64,000 bases of DNA from Galaxea fascicularis (taxonomy: Eukaryota; Cnidaria; Anthozoa; Scleractinia; Euphylliidae), in NCBI GenBank assembly GCA_948470475.1, contig OX419344.1, positions 19,742,225 to 19,806,224 of the forward strand, in the 5' to 3' direction. A program made the translations under genes and the position numbers. The notes under the pieces were generated by a model that was not told where the DNA came from, made no database searches, and saw nothing but the letters and a program-made list of their open reading frames with translations. Shown here one piece after another: positions 25,830 to 36,947 of this stretch (the stretch's first letter is position 1; each line of letters opens with the position of its first letter).

Positions 25830-27309
25830 GAATAAGCGGAAGGACGGCGGTACGTACGGACGAACAAATGAATGAAGTAATGGAAGAGTGGATATGTTTA
25901 AAATGTTAATTATCCCGGTATTTTCACGTTGTAGAAACTATTCAAAATACTGGTCTCATTTCTGGGATTATCGCTATGGCAACTGTTATGAGTTTAACCG
26001 AGGAACGGATGATGATTTTAACGATCAGGAAACTCTTCAAACGCACAGCACAGGACCATTTGGAGGTAAACCTGTGTGTCCATGACAATGTTCGTGACTG
26101 TATTCAAAGTACTGGAACTTGTCATCGTATAATTAAGTTCAGTTCAGTTTATTTATTACAGAGATATGCACTGCCCGCAGTTAGCAAAGGCTAGTCAGGG
26201 CAAGCAGTGTTAACACACGTATATTATAAAATAAATAATAGGTTTACAGAGCAAGAGATTCAAATTCTACACCACTTACAAGGTCAAAATCCAAAATCTA
26301 CCGACAAATAATAACCAAATCCCTTATATACTAAATAAAATAGGCGCCATTCACCTTTCTCACCACAGAGCAGCTGCTAATACTGCTGTTAGCAGAAGAA
26401 AACAAAGGACAAAACAGCAGAGACAGAGGCAGACCAAGAGGCATTAGGCCAGACAAAGTTAACAGACAGACTGACTGACAGACAGACTGGCGGACAAACA
26501 GACAGACAGACAGGCACAGACAAACAGACAGACAGAAGACTGAAGTCATAAATCAAGAGTAGGTTCCAACAGATGCAAAGTTTTGGCTTAATCCTTTTGT
26601 AGTTAAGAGAGCCATGCGCTCGTTCAAAATCTTTCGTTGTCACTGTGAGACTCTACTCGCTCCCTCTATGAAGGACATCTCATATGCATTATCATTAACT
26701 ACCTTCGTTGCTCATGGTCCTTGAGAAAAACTTCTCTTTTGCAAGCAACGTATCGGCATTGCTGTATAACATATACTACAAAATTGTATTTTAGCTTTAT
26801 AATGCATTAATTCCTCCTTTTCTTCTCTTCTCCTCTGACAGGGTTGAAGCTGAATCTCTTTATTGATTCTCTTCAATATGTGCCTGAGCTAAGCCACTCT
26901 GCTGGTGCTAGAGTAGTCATTCATGATCAAGACGGGGTGTCTTTCCCGGATGAAGAAGGAATGAATGCACTTCCGGGGGTTTCTACGTCGATTGGTGTTC
27001 GAAGGGTATGTGACACACCACATGCAACTTGTAGGTGTCAGCTATTTGAAGTGCAGAGTGACGATTAATTATTAGGAGTATCGATTATTAGGAGATTTGG
27101 GTATCGATTATGTAAAGTGGAAATTTTCATTAAGGGGAGATCAAGTATATGGAGCCTATGAAGCCATTCGTTAAAGATTCAGTGGATTAGTGTTATTGCC
27201 AGAAACCTTCTGTTGACAACACAATTATAGTGATGGTGACGTCACGAACATATTGGCTGTTAATCGTTGTATGATCCACTTAAAAAACAGCCATTTCGTA
27301 ATAATAATA

Positions 27310-27358
<49 letters not shown>

Positions 27359-30300
27359 CCACTGAATCCACTTGATAATACTTAAAAATATGAATACCCA
27401 AAGATACTTGTACCGTTGCAAATATACCTTAAACTATACTTATTGTGCATCTACTGTATGACATTTTTCTTTTTTTTTTTCTTTTCCTTTACGTTGTATT
27501 TAGGAAGTCATAATACGAGAAGACCCCTTCAAAAACGGCAGCTGTAAGAAGCCAAATGACGATGAAAGAAAGACCCTACCCTATACTCGAGAGGTGTGTG
27601 ACTATGCTGTGTAAGGGTGGTGATCAAATTAAAAACGACTTTATTAGCGTAAGTGTACATGTGAAATAGGCGTAACATCACGTGTGTCGTCGTTTGTGCC
27701 AACCTTGTGTTCAAAGAACTGTAAGAGACAAAGAGGCAGCCATCGCATGCTTTAGTTTAGTACCCTGACGTCCTGTCTGTAATAAGTTTCATAACTGACA
27801 TAAGCAGGTGTTTTAGTACTGTTGAAGGTACGAGGAAAGAAAGGAATTACTCCTTCACAGGGTTTATAATAAAACTACAGTCAATTCTATTGTAAGCGAC
27901 CACCCTTGGTACACAAAAAGTGTCGCTTACGAAAGAGTTTTTGAAACAATATTTCACTGAGAAACAAAGCGGTTATTTACAAAGTAGTCGCTTACGGGAA
28001 AAGGTCGCTTACGAACGGTGGTCGCTATCAGAGAGTTTAGTGTAATTCCAGGATTGATAAAGTACTAATATGCTGATTTCTCTTAGGGATGCATGAGGAC
28101 TTGCCTTGGTGAAGCACAGATAGCAAGATGTGGCTGCGCAAACGCGCAATATGCCTTTGAAAAGAAACACGTCTGTGATATCATCGACGATGATACAACA
28201 GGTTATAACGAAAGATTGCTTAATGCTCCATCGCTCACACTTATCCATTAAGTCAATTCGAGATCGGTTAAGTTATTCTTCCCCCACCCCCCCCCCCCCT
28301 TCTCAAGTGTGAACGCTTAGCCGAGTTCAGAATTTAACTAACTTGGAAAGGTGGACCCTGATCGACTCGACGTCGATGTCACTGCCGATATTATGCTTCT
28401 GTGCAGTCTATGTTGACAGATGCCAAAGACCGTAAATTTAGGTCATGAACCATATTTCTTCGTCGTAGCGATGATCGCATTGGAACTTGACCTGCAGTTT
28501 CGCGCTCTCTGGGTAAGTGACATTCGGAAGGGATTATGGAATCATTTGGTTCGATTGGGAACGATTATGAATGATTACCTTGGTATGCTGTGAAGGAAAG
28601 TCGTTTTGGATGAAGCAGATTTAACAAGAGCTTCATCAGAGCTATCAAACACCGGAAATTGTAATTGTTCATTTCGTCACTCTCTCGTTCCAGAAATCAT
28701 CTTCTTGTAAAACGCTCAAAGAGAACGATCATCTTTTCTTATGGTGGCTTATTCACGTCAGCTTTACCAATTATGCTTATAAAATCGTATACATTTAAAA
28801 TACTTTTGTCCAGACTGGTTTCAACACCAATACAGAGTTCTAGTTCTCCATTGTATCACGTGCCAGGGAGTTTGTAGTGCGAACTATAACAATTGCAACA
28901 TCTAAGATCTAGAGATATGCACGACAGTTGCTTAATACGAATAAAGTGCAGCGACGCAGCAAAAATAATAACCGTAAAACAATATCTTCTCTTTGCGTGC
29001 GAGTGGGTGTAAGTTGGACACAGAGCATGTCTGAGCTACGCGTTGATGCCAGGGGTCTAGAAGTTTAGACGTTGGGTGATATAAAGGAAGACTGTTATCT
29101 TTTAGCTCCTTTGCCAATTATTCGTTTTTCTTCTTAATTGCCTACCAGGTAAATGCCTGGACAACGTAGCGACCGAGTATCAGGAGGGAGATCTGGACTG
29201 CCAAACTGGGTGCCCAGTTCCCTGCAGGTGAGAGAGCGCCATTATCCACTGGGGAAAAAATAATTAGCCAAGGACAATAAGAAAGGACATGACGCTTTAC
29301 TCTTGCCTCATTTCAGTACCTCAGCAAGCACGGGGTTAATATTGACCCTATTATAATTACATTTAACAAGTGTGTGAGGGGAGGAAGGTACTCTTTTCTT
29401 TTTTTCCAACTTGAGAAAATAGCACAAGCACTTTTTAATTTGGTATTACATCTGATTTGTTGACCTATTTCAATGACAACGGGAGTTTTAAAGCTATATT
29501 TTCCAAAATGGAAAGTTTGACCTTTCTCTGTTTTGTAACCACTGTGCTAATCACTTCTAAGCTCTTTTAGACGATTTCAGAGGTTTGGAGAAATCGAGAA
29601 ATCCAAGATGGTGGAAATACAAATAATGACGTCAGTTTTCAATGTATACGAAGTTAGTGCTCCTCTTTCTATGGGAAGATAACTTCATATGCTTTGACAA
29701 CTACGTCAAAGGAAAGATCGATGTCTTATCCCCTGCCAACTTTCATTTTTATAGCTTAAATTCTTGTGAACTGACAAAAGTGCCACCACCCCTCGCAGGG
29801 TCAGCAACGAAAAACGCCAGGCACAATAGACATTTGGTTATTATAAACGCATAAAGTAATAGCTCCTAAATTCAATTGTTCATTAATTTCATTACACCTT
29901 AATTTGTAGTGAAGTTGTGTTTAAAACGTCAATGTCACTAGCAAAATGGCCTACAGTAGGATATAAGGTAAGATGAAGGCAGATGCAGACAACAGTAGTA
30001 GTTTTAGTTCCCAAAGGAAATCTAACAATGAGCAGAACCTTCCGATAACGTGTTACAATGTTGCAAGATTTTGTGATGACGTCCGAAAAATCAATGTGTA
30101 GGCGACAAAACTGAGGTTAAGAAATTCCTAAAATGTCCTGATGTTGAGTTGCCAAATATGTGGTCACGATCATAAGTTGTTTCAGGCTTGTTACAGATTG
30201 ATGGGGCTCTTTTGGTTCTACTGAAACCTCATGTGATTGCCCTACTAATTGAGCCTTCAACTATACTGATTCATATGAAGTCACATTTGGCAATCCTTGT

Positions 30301-32144
30301 AATCTACCACCATTAAAACAAACCGAGGTTAACTTTTTAGAAATTTTGTTCAATAATAATGCACTGTCAGACGCGTTTAAATTTCCTACTCGCTATGATT
30401 TTGTACTTCTAATATAACATCATAAAGTTCCTCAATCATTTCACACAAAAGACCTTCCAACCCTACCATGAAATGGCGGCACTGGTTTGGCAATTTAAAA
30501 TACAAAATGGCGTCAAAGAAAAAAAAAGAGGCGACAATTATACGCATTTTGATTGCACTTTTTATTTTCATCTTTTGATTAATTTAAATCTTTTGCTTAA
30601 TTTTTGCATCATGACTTTAGGACACCCTTTTCGCCCGCTTACAAAAAAGACCAAACAAAACTTACGAGAAGTATCTGGAAGAGGGCGCTGACTTCTTAGA
30701 GTAAGAATAGCATTTTTCAATAATATTTAACAATTAATTTACAAGGACAAGTACTAGCAACTTGTGCATTGCTCTCCATTCGCGTTTGTACGTTTTTGTT
30801 TTTGTTTTGTTTTTTCATTCTTCCTTTTTTGTTGTTGTTGTTGTTGTTTTTGTCAATATACCGTAGGCAAAAAAACGTCGTCTAGTTTGCAAGTTAAGTT
30901 TGTGTGCTTTGTATGTATTCCGACCGAATACCCAAAGTCTTGTAGGTGTCGAGAGATCTAGGCAGTGTTAATATATAGTCATTTTGCTTTCAAACGCCTT
31001 CACGCGGCATTTTAACAAGTTCTGTTTTATATTCCTAGCGAAGAGTTTCTGCAAATACGTGTATATTTTGAGCGACTCAACTACCAAGAAGTAAAAGAGC
31101 AATTGAGCTACAAGGCAAGTGCGATACGTTACGATTCTGTTAATTGACCACTCCCCTAGAAGGGCTTTTCAGAGACAATGAAACAAATAAAAAAACAAAT
31201 GAAAACAACAGAGTTAAGAATCCCAACTGACGGGAAGCAGACCAGTTGGCTATTTACACGGATGACCGACGAGTTGAATCATGTACTTACCCAGAACAAT
31301 ACCAGGCACTGGCCAGCGCGGGATTCGAACTCGGGTCACCGCATTGAAATCCAGCGCCCTAAGCCACTCGGCTATCCTGCCTCCACCAGGATCAGTGAGA
31401 CGGGAAAGTGAGAATATCTTCATGAATTTCGAAATAGCAATCAAGGCAAACTAAAGAATTTTAGGGTGTCAGTTGAATCCAATTAAATATAGGCATTGCT
31501 GAAGCCGAGAAGTGTTTTAAGAAGGGCGGTTATCTGTACGACATGTTTAACCACCATGCTACGCTAATATTCCATTCCATTCTTGTGGGATCCACATCGT
31601 CCCGGCGAAAATTGTTATGAAGAGTGCTTTATACATATTTTCCTTCTTAAATGTAAAAGGAATGGCTTAACAAAACTATGAATAAATTGAGAGACTCTAA
31701 AATCAGAAGTCACTAAAGTCTGGCCTAATTAGTATCAGTTCAACTGAGCCCAGGGCAGATTTTTGCAAGTTTTGACTAAAACTTTGGTTGGCTTTGGTGT
31801 GAAAAAGCAGAGAGAAACTGATAATCGAACTATCAGACTATAGGCTGTGGGTCATTATCATGCCCAAAAGTGATGGACGCATGCCTTTTCCGCGTTGTCA
31901 TTTCATACTAAAGCCGATGAAGATTTGCCTTTTTCCAAGGACCCTCCATTCATTTTTGTTAACATGTGGTATTTTTTTGCAGGAGCTCAACTTGTTAGCT
32001 GACATTGGAGGCCAGCTGGGTCTGTGGATTGGAATATCAGTTCTAACATGCTGTGAATTTCTTGAACTTTTGCTGCTTTTGGGGAAGACTGCGATGAACC
32101 GAATCACACGTAATGGTAGCATCGTAAAAGTACAAGCTCCTTAG
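21934..32144 (+). CDS. DEG/ENaC-type sodium channel C, complete
   Basis: Complete member of the array. Exons: 21934-22194, 23271-23388, 24930-25350, 25935-26065, 26842-27005, 27504-27593, 28087-28201, 29149-29227, 29910-29967, 30621-30700, 31039-31114, 31983-32144; total 1755 nt, 584 residues. Start at 21934 aligns with the start of B; an upstream in-frame ATG at 21835 is possible but less likely. Visible: HG at residues 33-34, TM1 following, [11 protein letters not shown] at 91-101, a Ser/Thr/Glu/Asp-rich insert with repeats of the PEEDST type, [41 protein letters not shown], the CPVPC motif, then TM2 with [11 protein letters not shown] and LTCCEF. The intron after 31114 has a GC donor (AAG then GCAAGT), the usual context of GC-AG introns. 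A weak pyrimidine tract precedes 24930, so that acceptor is the least certain junction. Introns carry several MITEs and a SINE-like element. Confidence 0.9.
22490..22719. mobile_element. MITE-like element in gene C intron 1
   Basis: Terminal inverted repeats CCGGTTGTTCAAACGCCGAT and ATCGGCTTTCGAACAACCGG, with an inner pair built on GATTAAC...AATCCAGGATTAGCG and TTGGATTAGCGTTAATC. About 230 bp, no coding capacity. Confidence 0.7.
22781..23221. mobile_element. MITE ending 49 bp before gene C exon 2
   Basis: Outer arms TTAAAGTGCACCTACACCC and GGGTGTGGGTGCGCTTTAA; inner arms CATCATTTGGTACACGACCA and its complement near 23080. About 440 bp. It sits directly upstream of the acceptor at 23270, so the branch-point region of that intron lies in or next to the element. 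Confidence 0.75.
24305..24415. repeat. Near-perfect hairpin, 40-bp arms
   Basis: TAAGAGGAAGATATAACGAA... on the left pairs with ...TTCGTTATATCTTCCTCTTA on the right around a loop of about 27 bp. In gene C intron 2, next to TATTTATT runs. Likely a small foldback element. Confidence 0.75.
25559..25830. repeat. (GATT)n microsatellite
   Basis: About 270 bp of GATT with GGTT and GACT variants in the gene C intron before the exon at 25935. The corresponding intron of gene B has the same tetramer family on the opposite strand. Confidence 0.9.
26460..26535. repeat. (GACA)n microsatellite
   Basis: Imperfect CAGA/GACA tract in gene C intron 4. Confidence 0.8.
27300..27356. repeat. (ATT)n microsatellite
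   Basis: Pure ATT tract in the gene C intron before the exon at 27504. Confidence 0.9.
27880..28045. repeat. Repeat element with iterated GTCGCTTACGA words
   Basis: GTCGCTTACGAAAG, GTCGCTTACGGG, GTCGCTTACGAACGG and the reverse TAAGCGACCACC near the left end give an imperfect inverted structure. Starts ACAGTCAATTCTATTG. Looks like a short non-autonomous element in a gene C intron. Confidence 0.5.
31155..31390 (-). mobile_element. tRNA-derived SINE-like element
   Basis: On the minus strand the head (31386-31316) reads GGCAGGATAGCCGAGTGG, CTTAGGGCGCTGGATTTC and GAGTTCGAATCCCGC, i.e. pol III A and B boxes of a tRNA-Leu type, followed by an unrelated body running to about 31155. No intact tRNA fold (D-arm present, 3' acceptor stem missing). 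It lies in the GC-AG intron of gene C. Confidence 0.7.
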
Positions 32145-32193
32145 CTAATCAACTAATAGAAACGAGGGTTATTGCTTTCTCAATCGCTTCTTT

Positions 32194-32199
32194 AATAAA
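32194..32199 (+). terminator. Poly(A) signal AATAAA, gene C
   Basis: AATAAA 50 nt after the TAG of gene C, the expected position for a short 3' UTR. Confidence 0.6.
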
Positions 32200-35128
32200 A
32201 CAATCCCTTCTCTAGTTGGATTAAGAAAAAGTGGTTAAAGCAATTCCTAAGCGAGGTCAGGAGATACGCTGAACATGGTGTCATAGCTAGTACAGCTGGC
32301 AGTGGGTAGAAAGTAAAGTTCTTTACAACTCGCCATACCATAAAAACCGAGATTCTATATAATTTGCTGCGACATTGTCAGTATAATCCTTATAAGTACA
32401 AAGATGAGAAATGTAACTACAGTAGCCTTCGTTATATCTATTTAGGAGATTTAGGAAGTCTTGGTAAAAATGTAACCGAAATTTTTAGCATAAGAGATTT
32501 CATTACAATCATAATTTGCTAACGGCTCTAACGACGTTTTTTTTTTTTTTCAATCCGCCACAGTCTCATGGATATGAATCGCAATTTATAGACCTGCGTT
32601 CTAGATATAATCAATTGTCACCAATATAATTAGGAAATCGCATGCTCTTGAGAACAAAAAAACATGAGTGATTTTGGAAGTTCCTTGAACTTGCATGATT
32701 GTTTAGATGAGTGTTTTTTTATTTAGATTTTTACTTTTTTTTGTACGTTTATTTTCTAATGTAAGCCAAACATTTCACAGTTTTTTTGCTACATGAGAAA
32801 AAGAAGCGTATTTACAACACTACACGAATGCAGCTTAAGCGATGCATTGGAAAAATGCAGAGCTAACAGCCTATCTTGGTTGCATTGCCTGCATATGTTG
32901 GTAGCATTATTTCTAAACCCGATGCTTATTACGTCAGTTGAGGTCACTGTAAGACCGTGAGGATAAACTGAGTATATGCAAGAACTAGACGGTGAAATTT
33001 GAGACTAAATGGTCAATAAAGCATATTTAAAAAATGCGTTTTGTTTAACTTGGAATGAAAAAGAATCCTCATGTAATAGAGATAAGAGCAATTCCAAGCA
33101 TGACTGAAAATCTCACAGAAAATGTAATTTTCATGGAATAGCAGTCTGGTCAGTTTCCATAACCTCTCCCTCGTCTCCCTCAGTGCAATAACGATCTAGT
33201 CCAGCATTTGACCATCTGCAATCGTTTTAAATCCTTATTTACAATGTACTGGGCAGGTAAATGGGAGTTGCAAATACTAGGGTTATGACTAAAAAGAAAC
33301 ATGTGAAACTTACTGTGACAGCCCAAACATGTCCATATTAAAAAGGTGTATAATTTGTGCTCGCTATATAGCAAAGCGTCCTAAGAAATTTTGAATAAAG
33401 GGGTAGTTTCTATAGAAACTGTGGCGCTGCGTCGGTGGGGAAGTTGATAAATGTACACTAAATTGACCACCGTACAGGGATTCTAAAAGCTGGCGTTCTG
33501 AGCGTTAGTCCTTCGTCAGAGCAAATCGAGGAATTATGGGTTGTGTGCAGTTTATATAGTGGAGATGGAGCTACGCCATTGGTGGTAACATGGCAATGTG
33601 AAAAATAGGAATACATTAATTGAATGAAAAGCGTTCGTTAACCGTGGGGATTGAGGGTACCGATTTGAAAGATGAATTTTTGTTCAGGATAGTAACTTGT
33701 TTCGCCTCTTGTTGTCACCCTGAAAGTATTTTATCACAACTAAGAAGCCAACAACACAAGGCCAGAGTTCAACGGACGATGTATATCAGGTTGATTGCAA
33801 ATGGAACTGGTAGTGTTTAAATTTTGGATCATTGTCAAGGATACAAAGACAAGAGTGTCTATAATTTGGAGGTGCTAATGGGGTATGTGCGTGAGAGAAA
33901 ATATCCACTCAAGGGCCAATTTATTAGGAATGAACTCAAATACGGGATATGTACGCATGTTGGCACTGTTCTGTTACCGTTTGAAATGGGCTGTTGACTA
34001 AATGGTTGCAGTGGCCTCGAAGCTGTCAAAACGTAAAGTCTCACAAGATTGGTTGAGAAAGCAATAGGCAAACAAAAGAAACAATGGACCCTATCACTGA
34101 AACAATACAGCTCTGTGGGGCTAAAGAGCAGCAAGAATCAGTAAGTTAGTTTCAAAGCGCTCGGTAATATAACTGATACAGCGACCGCGCAGGGGGAGGG
34201 GCCAGGGGAACCAGCCCCCCCCCCCCCTTTTATGGAAAACGTTAATTGTGTAAAATACATTTTCAAGAACACGGGCCGAAATAGTGGTCGGCTAAAGCTG
34301 GCGGACCTCGCGCGAAAACATCCAAGCCTGACGGAATAACTCTTATGTTAGATGCGTTTTACCCATTTTTAATTAGAGTAAGCCTCCTCCCCTTGGTTGA
34401 AGAGGCCGGAGCGGCCCCCGCTCTCTAAAAATTGCTCTGCGAGTCGTGTGGTACGTATTTGGAAGGCCGGATCATTTTAGCCAAAGGTCCAAATCAGTTT
34501 TCAAATAGTCGTCAACAGTCTGAATATCGTTTGAATCAAGACTTAAGACCCCAGACATGCCATTTTTTTTTTTTTTTTTTAACAGAGCCGGCCACAAATC
34601 TCGTCCTGTGTTATTGCAATACCTCAGTTTTAAGTGTTCAACATATTGTAAATTGTATACTTATTTAGAGATGGGTATATAAAGCTCATTCTTATTACCA
34701 GGAGAGGATTTCTTCTTATTAATACTCATCCCGCGGAAAAGGGGCCTTGTCAACGAAGGAAGTCCCTTGCTCCACCCCATCACTAACTGCGCGTCAGCTA
34801 CGTATTTGCGAATAGGACTCACAACTAGAGCATCGCATGCATATGACAGTTACAGCCCATTTTTGTCTTTACGTTTTGCTGTCCTACCCTTGAAATTGCC
34901 TAGTTTGCCCTCAAGAAACAATTTCTACTGTCGCTGGCGGGTCGCAGTTTTTGATGCTGTGTTTTGTGCATGTTCTGTCTTTTAATCAGTTTATATAGTT
35001 TTCCTTTCCCTCGGACGGGGCGATCTATCAGAGACAGACTAGAGCCCACGTGACTAAAGACCACGTGAGAATCGGCGGTCTGGTCGTCGCGCATGTTGCC
35101 ATTTGGCGGCCATTTTGAATTTACCAAG
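32200..35128. other. Intergenic after gene C
   Basis: Holds the dispersed repeat at 33395-33710, a C-run near 34209, and T-runs. No exon supported by splice sites or motifs. Confidence 0.45.
33395..33710 (+). repeat. Dispersed repeat copy 2
   Basis: Uninterrupted relative of the repeat at 10840-11285, lying downstream of gene C. Contains GTTTCTATAGAAACTGTGG, the GCGTTAGTCCTTCGTCAGAG block and TGAATTTTTGTTCAGGATAG. No ORF of interest. Confidence 0.65.
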
Positions 35129-36766
35129 ATGGGGATGAATGTATTACAAGCAAAACGTACCATACTAAACAACAGACCGAAAAAGGTGGCGGTTCTTCAA
35201 ATACATGGTATGTGTCATTTCACTCTAACTTAGCCTTAAGCTAATAATTTTTGTTTGTCCGTGCTATGTTATGCTGATGGCAGAATCTTTTCTGACGTCA
35301 TTGTTTAGGTTTTGCCTCATTAGCACATATTAAACCATAAGCTACAAACATAATGACACCATATAAAACAGTCACCATAAAGTGCAAATCACTATTTTGT
35401 GACTGGTATGACCATTATTCCGATATAATGTTGTGGAATATTGTCGGAGATATTGGCTTTCAAATCCTGTGACATTTACAAGAATACATACCTCTTACTA
35501 ACCGAGTTCGAGGTCCGTACCGTAAGCAAAGCGCGCGCGCGATAAATCAACGGGAGAAAACGAGGATCCGTAACTTATACAGTTCGGACCGAGATAACGA
35601 AGTTAGTAAGATATTTATTATATCTCTGAGGTCAATCAGGCGCGCGGGAAAGGAAACTTTCAAATTTAGTGGGCAGTACTGTAGAATACGGCCCTCAAGG
35701 TAAAGGTTAAGAATTTAGAAGCGACTGCTGCATCGAAATGTATTGCAAGCGATTTGGTACTGAATGAACCACGAATCAATTGATACGTTTACTAAAAGCA
35801 GTCGTCATCGCGTCGCATACGACCGGAGCATCAGCACATTCATGTAAAGCTCATTTTTACTTCGCCATTTGTTATAGTTACTGGCCTATTACAAAACAAG
35901 GTGTTGCGTGTTGAATCACCAAGGACTTGACGGATGATTACAAATTACGACATATCTTATTGGTATAACATATTATGTGTGACATACAATACAAATCACG
36001 ACTGAACTGTAACACAACGATTCAGGACGGCCACAGCAGTTCCCGCGGTTGATACAGCTCGTGACAGGCCACTTGTCATTAGCAAAAAAGCCATAAGGGA
36101 CGAGATATTGTGAAAATGATCCCGAACGTTTTACAAGATGAGTACAAAAGATGAGTTGGAACAGGAGTTTTCACTTAATTAAAAATGGCCTAAAGCAGAG
36201 GCGAAGATTCGCCTCCGGCCCAAACATGCAATTCTCAGTTACTTTTAGTAAGTAACAAAGTTATGGGGTATGTGTGTTTCTCTCTACTTCCGGTTTCATT
36301 GCTTCTACAGGAAGTGACTTTTTTCTTCTCCTCTTTTCTGTCTTTAATTGTTCGCTTTTATGGTAGCACAAGCGTGATTCTTTTTATTGTCTTAAACTCC
36401 AATAATCGTGGTCAGTGTTGGTGAGTTATAGCGCCGGGAGATTAAGCAACAGCGACGGCGACGGTAACCGAAACGTCGTTTAAAATATAACTTCCCCTTT
36501 TTTCAACTCTGTCGCGATTATTCCAATTTGTTTAGCACGGAAAATGTTGGCTAACTATCCGGGTCTAAATTACTTTGAACGGCGTTTAGGTGAGGAAAAA
36601 GAAACAGAAATTGTTGCGAGAAATTGAAACTTAAAATTTGGTGATTTCACGTTGTTCTTTTGCAGTGGACGACAAAGAAATGTACCAAATTTTAAAAAAA
36701 ACACGAACAGAGCGATCGTTCTTGCCCGCTAAATCCACGGTTGACGTTGCCGTCCTCGTTGCTTAA
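35129..36766 (+). CDS. Possible 77-residue ORF with two exons inside a MITE
   Basis: An ATG at 35129 in a promoter-like context (upstream CCATTTTGAATTTACCAAG) opens an exon 35129-35207 starting MGMNVLQAKRT and ending before GTATGT in phase 1. Acceptor at 36535 gives 36536-36589, and acceptor at 36665 gives 36666-36766 with TAA; phases agree and the sum is 234 nt. However the second and third exons lie wholly within the inverted-repeat element 36441-36767, so the ORF end may be chance or an exonised transposon. The first exon alone looks the most gene-like. No family recognised. Confidence 0.25.
35489..35667 (+). mobile_element. MITE family copy 1
   Basis: Begins TACCTCTTACTAACCGAG and ends with CGCGCGGGAAAGGAAAC; inner arms GAGGTCCGTAC and GTTCGGACC. 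The same order of blocks, in reverse orientation and about 40 bp longer, is at 45441-45656. Confidence 0.75.
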
Positions 36767-36767
36767 G
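36441..36767. mobile_element. MITE-like inverted repeat next to the TNF gene
   Basis: Arms ATTAAGCAACAGCGACGGCG and the GTTGCCGTCCTCGTTGCTTA block at the right end, with GTTTAAAATATAAC-type flanks. Contains the splice-like signals used in the possible 77-residue ORF. Confidence 0.6.
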
Positions 36768-36947
36768 CCTAAAATATAACGATAGCGATGACGGCGATGC
36801 ATGGCGGCAATGACAAAGGTGATGATAATGATGATGATGATAATGATGATGTGATGATGACGACGACGGCTAGTTATGGCTGTTATGGTGAATGTAGTTA
36901 TAGTGAATTCCGATCGGTTTCACATTGTGCGACTTTCTCTAGCCTTT

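Noticed and set aside
25547..25867. 106-codon Asn/Gln/Ser-rich ORF
   Set aside because: Pure translation of the GATT microsatellite.
31316..31386. True tRNA-Leu gene on the minus strand
   Set aside because: A and B boxes are good but the acceptor stem does not close and a long SINE body follows.
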